Positions 56,116 through 64,000 of a stretch of 64,000 bases of DNA are shown one piece after another. Under the pieces are notes generated by a model that saw nothing but the letters and a program-made list of their open reading frames with translations, was not told the DNA's origin and searched no databases. A program made the position numbers and the translations under genes. This DNA comes from Mytilinidion resinicola. Taxonomy: Eukaryota; Ascomycota; Dothideomycetes; Mytilinidiales; Mytilinidiaceae. Where the stretch lies: the NCBI RefSeq assembly GCF_010093595.1, contig NW_022985438.1, forward strand, positions 248,001-312,000. The letters run 5' to 3'. Numbering within the stretch: the first letter of the stretch is position 1; each line of letters opens with the position of its first letter.

Positions 56116-57086
56116 ACGTAGGTGATGGGGTTATTGCGGCGCAGGTAGTTATTGAGGCTAGTGCATAGACTTTCCGTACGTAGTTAGCGCTCTGCTAAGC
56201 GAGGAAAATCAACCCCTCACTCATCACCAATCCTCATACACCACAAAGTCGCGATGCTAGACGCGTTTTCACACGTTTAAATTTACCAACCAACATGCCC
56301 CGTTGGCCTCAAGAAAATACGGATTTGCGCCATCATACGAGCGAGCGGAGGGCAAGGAAGCTTAAAAAACGGGTGAAAATTTCTACAGAAGCAGTTCTTA
56401 CAACTGCTGCAATTCTCGCTTTAGAGGCAGCAAAGCAGGCGACAGCAGAACACTGCAGCTGCTGCAAAAGCAGTTAGGAAAGCTGCTAGCGCTATCAAGC
56501 AGCTTGCAAAGGACGAAGAAGCCGTTCAGCTACAGCTGAGGAAGGACGCTCGAGCTATCGCTAAGACTGCACGAGAATTACAGGCCGCTGCCAAACGCGC
56601 ATCAGGTGAAGCAGGCAAAGCTGCTAAGCAGGCAGAGAGGGCCTATATAGCAGCAGATAAAATAGCACGTGCGAAGCAAACTACAGAGGCAGTTGCTGAG
56701 GCCCTACGAGCTAAGGAAGCGGAACACGCCGCGCAGCAGCTCGCGCAGCAGCAATTAGGTGCGCTTGAGCATGCCGAGCAGCAGTTAGCTACTGCTAAGC
56801 AGGCAAAGGGTGATAGCAGTAGTGATGAGGACGCGGTAGGAAGCGATGGCAGCACGGAGAGCGAGGACAACGACGTATAACTACGCCACCAAGTTATTCG
56901 CTATATACGGAAGCTCCATACAAAAGTAGAGCTTCAAAAACCGTGAATATTCCTTCTTTTAGTGTTATTCTGCGTGATTGTGTGTGGAAATGCTGGTGTC
57001 ACACAAATTTTTGGTGTTCGCGGCACTAAGCTACATCGACTTAGCCTCAATAACTACCTCCGCCGCAATAACCCCATCACCTACGT
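56116..57086. mobile_element. TA-flanked DNA transposon derivative, 971 bp (Fot1/pogo-like), carrying an ORF
   Basis: Ends ACGTAGGTGATGGGGTTATT and the inverted right copy match over about 44 bp with one mismatch. Flanking TA occurs at 56114-56115 and 57087-57088. The outer context also shows GGCGAGGCACG/CGTGCCTCGCC in inverted orientation. The interior encodes an alanine-rich frame (56295-56880) but no DDE transposase domain, so it is a deletion derivative or a non-autonomous element. Confidence 0.85.
56295..56880 (+). pseudogene. Alanine-rich coiled-coil ORF inside the transposon, frameshifted
   Basis: It starts MPRWPQENTDLRHHTSERRA with a basic KLKKRVK patch, then TTAAILALEAAKQATAE. One base change in frame near 56450 leads to a TAG; in the shifted frame the same character continues (KAVRKAASAIKQLAKDEEAV, RELQAAAKRASGEAGKAAKQ, AEHAAQQLAQQQLGALEHAE). 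It ends with an acidic tail SSSDEDAVGSDGSTESEDND and TAA. The composition is like a long Ala/Gln/Lys helix with a nuclear-type acidic end. It may be the C-terminal tail of a lost transposase or an unrelated element protein. The frameshift shows this copy is not intact. Confidence 0.55.
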
Positions 57087-57473
57087 TAACTAGAATGCAG
57101 GATAGAAAACAAGTCTGCTGACCGCCGTGCCTCGCCTTGCTCGGAACAGAACGGTTTCAGCAACCCGTCGAAGGCGTACCCTCCGAGCTCATGTTGCCGC
57201 GATCAGAGGTCACATTAAGGCTATTGCTCGTCCGACGAAAGTTACTGCAAAGCTATGGACCAAATTCTCTATCCGGTGTTCGCAGCAGTCAAAACGCGAA
57301 CCTCAGAAAACACAACCTTTGCAATGGTGGTACCAAAAATGGAACTCGATAACGCAAGTTGATACGAAAATGGCAAGGTCATCTCTGGAAATCCCAAATG
57401 GGGGTTCAATGTTGCGACTCTCCTGTATTCTGTTAGACTTTGCTGTGCCCTTGCAGCTTTGGGCCGTTGAATA

Positions 57474-58195
57474 GAGTATTTGAGGGGGTTCTTGAAATCG
57501 ACGGGGTATTTGAAATGGCTCGTGCGTAGGAACATCAAAAATGACGGAGAATGCCGCTTGTAAGGGCAATCGCATACAAATTAGCATTCTATCGCATATT
57601 TGATGTTCCTCACACCGTATCTCAATTGATTTTGTATATTGTCAAGTCCTAGCATAGTGTTAAGGTTGCAGGAGTGCTAAGAATACATAAGAATGCCTCC
57701 CCACGCTGTTTTTTGTACTGCACGTCCATCACGCTGCATTAAATAACACCCTTAATACTAGGGCAATAGTATAGATATATAACTTTTTTAATAAGAATCT
57801 ATGCTCTAGGAGTAATATACAGTATCTTTCAACTGCTAATTCTGATTTGGGGCTTAACTTCTGTTGGAATTTATGTACATCTTGGTGAGATTAGCGTTTT
57901 CTGTTGATGCGCTTGAGAATGGTATCCGGGTGTATCCCATAGGCGAATGCGCTAGCTGAGGGGCTCCCGTAATATTCAGATTGATGTCCACTGATGGCGT
58001 CCTGTATAATCTGTTCTTTGGCTTGTCCACAGTGCAATAGCAGCATGGTAAGTGGGTGTATTAGGAATAAGGGGCCACGGGGCGTAGGGGCGAGCTGATT
58101 TTTGGGTGTTCACAGCAGAATCGTTGATCCTGACCAATCAGAAATAGGCGGTGAGGCGTACGCACGAGCCATTTCAAATACCCCCTCAAATACTC
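57474..58195. mobile_element. TA-flanked inverted-repeat element, about 722 bp
   Basis: GAGTATTTGAGGGGG and GTATTTGAAATGGCTCGTGC at the left (57474-57527) recur inverted at the right (58158-58195). The left copy has an extra 17-19 bp. TA flanks both outer ends. The interior is AT-rich around 57720-57850, has a small hairpin (GGAACATCAAA with TTTGATGTTCC) and shows no transposase. The right end lies inside the 3' part of the zinc-ribbon-like ORF. Confidence 0.65.
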
Positions 58196-58562
58196 TACCT
58201 TGTTTTTGTTTTGAGAGAAGCAGGCCATAACAAGCATTGCAGCAAAGGTCGTCCCATCGACTATGGCGTGTAGCAACAAGTTTCGCCTTCTTCTGCCTGT
58301 TGCACTGTCTGCACACAAAGCTGGTGGATGGAACAAGCCGATGCAATGTCCATTCACCCCGTGGATCGTATTGCTTCACCACTTCGAACGGGGGCTTGGG
58401 TGGGTTTTGGCCGCTGGATTCCTGAAGGATGGTAGCGACTTCAGAGTCTTGAGATGACCCCGAAGCCATTTGTCTCTGTAAAGATTGAGTGCACAGTTTT
58501 CTGGTGTGCTGTAGACTGAGGAAATATCGTGGACCGAAAGGTACCGTGGTATGACCCAGCAT
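58110..58562 (-). CDS. Zinc-ribbon-like hypothetical protein (up to 150 aa)
   Basis: The frame from 58562 contains SFVCRQCNRQKKAKLVATRH and WDDLCCNACYGLLLSK, a CxxC...CCxxC arrangement that probably binds one zinc ion. The conserved-looking part begins at MASGSSQDSEVATILQ; the first 31 residues may be 5' UTR read-through. The last 30 codons (GRVFEGVFEMARAYASPP) fall in the inverted end of the neighbouring element, so the native C-terminus was likely replaced by transposon sequence. I recall small fungal proteins with this double-CxxC motif but no function. It may be a gene fragment. Confidence 0.5.
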   Translation of the reverse strand: MLGHTTVPFGPRYFLSLQHTRKLCTQSLQRQMASGSSQDSEVATILQESSGQNPPKPPFEVVKQYDPRGEWTLHRLVPSTSFVCRQCNRQKKAKLVATRHSRWDDLCCNACYGLLLSKQKQGRVFEGVFEMARAYASPPISDWSGSTILL

Positions 58563-60729
58563 GAAAGACTAACCGAGATAGTGGATAAGCTAGAGGCTCC
58601 GTCCAGTGCGCCAGGGAAGAAAAGGTTAGTCTTTCGAAGTCTTAAGGCGGGCGAGCTTTGAGGCTCTGGAATATGCAATCGCGGTACAAACCATGGTGGA
58701 GGCACGGGAGCTCTGGAAACGACAATCCGGCGCGGGGCCTTGCCAAGTCTCGTGCATCACGTGCAATGTGTCAGGGGATCAAAGCTGGGCAGCAAATTCC
58801 AACGCGCTGGTTGAGCAACCCACCAAGATGACTTTGATTGCGACTCACGGCTCACATGGCCCGCGAAACCATTATCTCATTCCTAGCGCCTCCAGGTCTT
58901 TTTTGCACTGCCTTTTCGCCTTCCCCGACGCCATGAGTCCTGCCGAGGCCTAGATCCCCAGCATACTTGGAGACTACTCCCCAAGCCGCACGAAACAGTT
59001 CTATTAAAGAGGATATTGCAGATAATACTTTAGATTCCGATGGTGATATTGTCTAGGTGGATATTAGACGAATATTAGTAGCCCTGCGCTATCATCGCCG
59101 CTAGCCAGTGGCCCGTTTATTTCAAACTTAGCGGAATAGCGAGCTTGAGACTTATGCTTGTTGGATGGCTAATAATTGGCTAGGATATAGCAAGGGCTCC
59201 TTGTACAACAAGGGTCTTTGAAAATCCATGTAGCACGGCAGTGTTTTCACAGCAGTGGCGGTGGCGGCCTGTGGTCTGTCTCTACTTCGTCATCGTGAGT
59301 GTTGTAGAAATAGCATTCCTCAGACATAGTGCGCCACCCGTTCCTTTGAGTCTAAAGAATGCATACTTCTGTGATTCCATCCAGCGGGAGCTTTTAATCT
59401 ACCGCTCCACCTCCCTCGTCTTTACAGCAGTCCTTGTTCATTTCCGCCATCAATAATGAAAATGGTGTCGAAACCTTTTCAGAATGATGCTCTGAACGGG
59501 CTGTGCTCGAAAGGATTATCTCCCTGTCACGTTGTTTCTGCCACCAGTTATCGTGACATTCAACACTAACTAGCTGACTTATGTAACATATATGAGGCAT
59601 GTTGATGCAAGAACTCCGGGAGGTCGCAAATGACATGCTCCGCGTCACGTGAAGACCAGTTCAATCGTGCGCGCAGGAACGACCTAGCGCGCTTGCCCAA
59701 CACGACACCACCATATATTCGATTGTTATGAACCCTCTAGAGCTAGTCAAGACAGGTATAAGGACATAACATATAAGAGAGCTAAGGATTAGAGCGAGTG
59801 ATTGTTGAGAAATCTGAGAAAAGATGACCCCAGGTCGAAAATCAGCCCAGCTCAACATACCGAGCTCAGCATACCGAGCTCGCACACGCTCTGAGCAGTA
59901 CAAAACCAACGAGAGCATCATTTGACGCTATTTATGCCGTTATGTAGACGAAATTTATTTTCCTATGCGGGCTTAGCGCCGTTCCTTGTATCTTTTCGAG
60001 CGTGTAGCCTCGCTCTCGCCCTCAATCTTTCCCGTGTGTTCCACCTAGTCCTCATCTGCGACGTTTCTCGAGCGCCTAGTTGTAACCTACGCCACCGAGA
60101 TCAATCTTGATACCTTTTGCATAGGCCTTCGAGGGGTTCCGGTGTTGCAGGCGATGCAGAGGCGGTCGCACCAGCGATTGCTCGCGACGGAGAGGGTGTG
60201 GAGAATCCAGATCTGTAGCGGAGGCCCACTTGACGCTATTTGTGGTGCTTTAGCACCTCATTATACATCGGAACGAGATAGGAAAGGACGGCGTGTCTAA
60301 GCTTGTTGTTTCTAGTACTGTATTTTCAATGTATACATGTAAAACGAACTAGAAAAAAAGAAGGGTGGAAACTGAAAGGCAATTGGCAAGCGAGTGGGTA
60401 TAAACATCTCTATGTACCTCTTAGCAAGGGAAGGGCCCTAACTAATCCCGCACCCTTTTGTACCCACTATGCCCCAACAAGCACCCCAGGCAGCCGACCA
60501 CCAGGCGCCAAAGATATCGCGGAAGAAAAATAATGGACAAGAATATGACTAGGTATCAAGAAAAAACAGCGCAATACAGACTCGCTAACCTTAGCTAGCT
60601 GTGGGAGGATATCTCGCAAATGAACCGTCATAAACACCATCCCCAGAACATAATCAGACACCTTGAACCCCCCCGCTCCCCCAACTTGCGCACGCTTCTC
60701 GTCTCACAGGTATATCGATAACAATGCCA
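58563..60729. other. Gene-poor region
   Basis: No gene family is recognisable. Two related stretches TTGACGCTATTTATG (59922) and TTGACGCTATTTGTG (60231) lie about 310 bp apart. CATACCGAGCTC is tandemly repeated near 59858-59880, so a decayed repeat is possible. The right end is the 3' side of the Zn2Cys6 gene. Confidence 0.4.
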
Positions 60730-62573
60730 TCAAGCAACCATAGCTTGATACCCAACCCCTTCTCGTTCACGCCCTCCGCTCTCCCGCTCCCGCTCCCGCT
60801 CTAACTCTCGTTCCCGCTCAATCTGCAAACTCCGCTGCTGATCCAGCTTCGCCTGCGCCATGCTCGCCTTCGCCGCCTCCTGCAACTGCTCCCTTACTCG
60901 CTTCCCCTCCCTCTCCTCCTCGCTCCCCAAGCGCCCCGGACTCCCTGAATACCGCTGTTCCCTCGGCGCACTTCCCGTACTCGCCGCCTCGAACCCCTCG
61001 TCTTCGCTCGCCACACCACCGCCGCCGCCGCTCATCCCGACGCCAGACCCGCCGGAACCAACACTCAACCCCAGCCCGAGCCCCATCCCGTGGAGCTCCC
61101 CTTCGCGCACCTCCTTCCAGCTGCACTTCGCGTGCTTCTTCGTGCAGCCCATGCACGCGGTCAGGTTCTTGAGGCAGTCCATGTGCAGCCGCCGGCAGCG
61201 GTCGCAGGGGGGCAGGATGCGTTCGCCCTTGGCGAGTGTTTCCATGCGGTGCACCATCTCGGCCTTGAACGGGCCGCCGTCGTCCTTCTCCGTCGGGGGC
61301 GCGCCGCGGGGTGTGGGCGCGGGGAGGAGCGAGGCGGGGGTGCCGGGGATCGGGACGGGGGAGTTGTTCTGGAGGAGGAGTTGGGCGATTTCGGCGTCGG
61401 TCATCTGGCTGGCGGGTGGGATGGTGGCGGAGGGGGTTACGGAAGGGGGTTGGGAGCTGCTGGCTTTGATTGTGGGTTTCGGTGCCTGGGAAGGGGTTGT
61501 GGGATGGGAGGAGGGCTGTTGAGGGCCGGAGGATGCGCGGCGGGCGTCGCCGTTTGAGGGTTGAGAGGAGGGCCGGCGGTCGCTGAGAGTGAAGAACTTG
61601 TTTAGGAGGTCTTGGCGGGTTGTTGTGGAGGCGCCGCTGCGGGAGGATTCGGCGTTGGAGCCGTTTTGGTCGGCTGGGGGGCGAGAATTGACAGCCACGA
61701 AGCCTTGGGAGGGTTGGGAGAGGAGGCTGGCGAGTGTGGTGCTGGCAGCTTGGGCTGCGCCGTTCATTAAGGCGACGTTGGAGGGGCTTGTGGCACGGAT
61801 TGGAGGCACAGGGCTGGCAGTTGCTCTTCGGTCTAGTATTGCTTGCTTGCGGCCTTTGAGGCGGTGGTTGAGCTGTCTTGTTCGCGCAGCGACTGTACAT
61901 AATTAGCAACTACATAGGGAGAATACCGGCATTCCGTACCTTGGTCCGCCAATTGACATATCTGCGCCAGGTTCTTCTCCAGTATCTCCAATGTTCCCAA
62001 CTCTTTCTCCTCGTCTTCAGTGATTGGCTGCGGCGGGATCATCTTTTGCGGGATTCCCGACGATATCAAGACAAAGTCTTCCTCGGAGATCTGCACGCGG
62101 CATTGCTTGGTGTAGAACTGGCAGACGCGGACGCCTTCGCTCATCTGGCCCAGTTGGAATTGCTCGGATTTGTTGCGGGCGAATTCGACGACGTCGAGCC
62201 ACGATACTGTCGTCCCATCTTTTCCATGCGACTTAAGCACTCGTGGCGGCCCGTCGAACAACCTCTCAAATCGCTTGATCAGGATTGGGCCGAGCGGACG
62301 GGCACCGAGGTTGCAGGCCATGGACTCATGGCGGTCGAGTACGCCCTGGTAGTCATTCAGAAGCGTGAGGATGTTCGGCAGCGTGTCGTCGTTGGTAATC
62401 AGCGGCAGGTCGTCGTTGCAGTGGCGGGCGAGATAGTTGATCTGCAGGTGGTTGTGGGTCTTGGCCGCTTTGTGCAGCGGCGGATGCAGCTGGTCGTGGG
62501 ACGGACTGCGCTTGCGCTTGAGGTCGTTCATGGTCAGCGTCTCGCTCTGCGTGGCCGTGTCGACGTTGCTCAT
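60730..62573 (-). CDS. Zn2Cys6 transcription factor-like protein with internal zinc cluster (598 aa)
   Basis: Exons 62573-61940 and 61892-60730 are joined over a 48-nt intron. The N-terminal domain (about 35-210) is ordered: INYLARHCNDDLPLITNDDT, LNDYQGVLDRHESMACNLGA, VVEFARNKSEQFQLGQMSEG and TLEILEKNLAQICQLADQ. A Ser/Pro/Gln-rich linker follows. The zinc cluster at about 441-470 is CDRCRRLHMDC, then C, C and C, exactly C-x2-C-x6-C-x6-C-x2-C-x6-C. The C-terminus is Gly-rich, then an Arg/Glu helix (RERELERERERE). An internal rather than N-terminal cluster is unusual but seen in a conserved group of fungal regulators. It presumably acts in the nucleus on DNA; targets are unknown. The frame is open further upstream to 63122 without ATG. 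Confidence 0.82.
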
Positions 62574-64000
62574 GGCGTGGAGGAGACGGCGGAGGGAGGG
62601 GGGCGCGCAGAAGGGCGAAGGGACCGGGGACGACGCCGTCCGGAGTGGTTTCGCGGTGGTGGTGGTGTGCGGCACGGCCAGGAATCTAGAAGGGTGGAGA
62701 CGGCTCGCGGGACTGGGGCGGGATGCGTCGCCCGAAGGAGCAGCTCGCTCAACCCTCCCACACCATGCGCTGCACCTCGGCAGACGTGCAGAGGAGTGGT
62801 CTGGCCAGCGGCACAGCGAGTCGGAGGGGAGCTTGGGAGGGGGCCGCAGTTGTCCGCGCAGGGTGGGTGAGAGAGGAGTTCCAGACTGCACACTAGGGGG
62901 GAGGAGAGGAAGCCGGGAGGTTGCGACAAAGAAGCGCTGGCTGACCAGCGGAGCAGATACGGTGTACTGTACGTGGGGTGCGATATGGCCGTGGTGGGTG
63001 CGAAGCGGAAGCATGGACGGCACGAGAATATGCAGCGATGAGCGCGAACAGCTCAGAACTCTTTCACAGCTAGCTTCGTGAGACTTGGGAAGGGCTCCCA
63101 GATTCAACAAGTATTCCAGCATTCAAGCAATCACTGGGACCTGGTTTAGTGGTAGAAGATTGCTTCCGGCTCGCTGCACCACCCAGAGATTTGGTCTGCT
63201 CAAACAACACCAACATACATTATCGGGCCACGGTAATTGTGTGCTCATGAAGAGGCCCTCGTCTCTCTCTACGGCTTTGACCCTCGAACCATCTCAAAAC
63301 ACATCGTTCTCGGAGTGATTCTTGGAAGTGTGGTCGGTGCCTCCCCACGCCCCAGCATCCACCACACTTCCGGTCCACCGTACAGCCGCACTAGCCAGCG
63401 GAGGCCTTCTCTCCGGCCAATGGAACCTTGTCGCCTGCGGGGTCCGCTGGCCCTCACTGCGGAAATCCCTCACACCAACTCGCTGCACGGCTCAGCGGGC
63501 TAGCCGTGCTGCCACCCGTCACATGAAGGCGGAACGACTCCCCAATGCTCCACTTCCGCCCCGGCCGACGGAGAGATGCTCCGACCAGTCGGGGGGAGAA
63601 CTGACGACGCATCTTGCATGCATCCCGACAGTTTGATGAGGCAAAACATCTTGAGGAAAACACCTTCAATCTGTTAGAGCATATAATCTAGGACGTCTGA
63701 ATCCTCTGATGCTGTATGTAGGAACCATGCGTTCCTCTTTCTCCCAAGGTGCAGCCCACGCAACTGTCAAAGCGTTGAGAATAGGATCCTACGTATCCAG
63801 CCAGACCTGTCTAGAACGCCCAATATAGGTCGCTCAAAACGGTGACTTCAATATCACTGATGATCAGATGGCTAGATCCGTCGTGCGCGCGGCAACCTCC
63901 ATGTCCGCCAAGCGGCCCCGTCACGTGGCTCAAATGGAGCTACCCCCACCACCACTAACAATCCCGCTCTGCATCTCAACTTCGACCGCGATCCACTACA
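62574..64000. other. Promoter side of the Zn2Cys6 gene and unassigned right edge
   Basis: The minus-strand frame stays open to 63122, which may be 5' UTR or an unrecognised exon. A tRNA A-box-like GGTTTAGTGGTAGAA near 63142 has no matching B-box. No other feature is supported. Confidence 0.4.

Noticed and set aside
57127..57587. Short ORFs on both strands between the two inverted-repeat elements
   Set aside because: Frames overlap the element end and each other without recognisable domains.
61878..62870. 330-aa plus-strand ORF
   Set aside because: Antisense to exon 1 of the Zn2Cys6 gene; Val/Arg-rich shadow without motifs. The 363-aa minus ORF at 60818-61909 is likewise an alternate frame of exon 2.
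63135..63210. Possible tRNA-Gly (GGTTTAGTGGTAGAA A-box)
   Set aside because: No pairing acceptor or anticodon stem and no B-box within 100 bp.
1..64000. CRISPR arrays, bacterial operons, integrated viral genomes
   Set aside because: No regularly spaced identical short repeats, no viral core genes and no Shine-Dalgarno-type operons; the DNA is fungal nuclear sequence.

Overview
The window is nuclear DNA of a filamentous ascomycete, probably a Dothideomycete (class is inference). The genes are eukaryotic with short introns of about 50-70 nt. These introns start GTAAGT/GTACGT-like, carry CTAAC/CTGAC branch sites and end in AG. Protein families restricted to Pezizomycotina recur: DUF3605, fungal STAND N-terminal domains, UNC93-like MFS, CAP59/CMT1 and AIM9-like kinases. 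There is no prokaryotic operon structure, CRISPR array or complete virus. Exon-intron models were read by eye; splice sites are inferred from frame continuity plus consensus.

Left part (1-14 kb) is housekeeping-like: the 5' end of an HMG-CoA reductase gene, a DUF3605 gene, a tiny membrane protein, U2AF35, a jacalin-tailed HExxHxxGxxH metallopeptidase, a small coiled-coil-type gene and the RDH54/TID1 recombination translocase. Between 8.6 and 10.9 kb lies a degenerate repeat of about 100 bp. Its core is intron-sized, and one copy coincides with the intron of the 9.5-10.3 kb gene, which resembles introner-like elements.

Middle (14-32 kb) is an accessory cluster with four genes whose N-terminal domain resembles fungal NLR/STAND N-termini: one fused to TPRs and an Hsp70-like domain, one fused to TPRs and ankyrin repeats, and two membrane paralogues from a segmental duplication. 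All four have a phase-2 intron at the end of the N-domain. A CAP59-family mannosyltransferase, an AIM9-like kinase, an UNC93-like transporter and a TA-flanked MITE are interspersed.

From 32.6 to 48 kb the window is largely a gene graveyard: ICL/PEP-mutase, TRI12-like MFS (with an LTR-like insertion), adenine phosphoribosyltransferase and GH1 beta-glucosidase pseudogenes. Several stops are C-to-T or G-to-A changes, as expected from RIP. Between them are intact small genes (hypothetical, MYND finger, MAT2B-like reductase).

Right part (48.8-64 kb) holds a GID7/WDR26 WD40 gene, a coiled-coil protein gene, a zinc-ribbon-like ORF and a Zn2Cys6 regulator. It also holds three TA-flanked inverted-repeat elements and a perfect-looking foldback hairpin.
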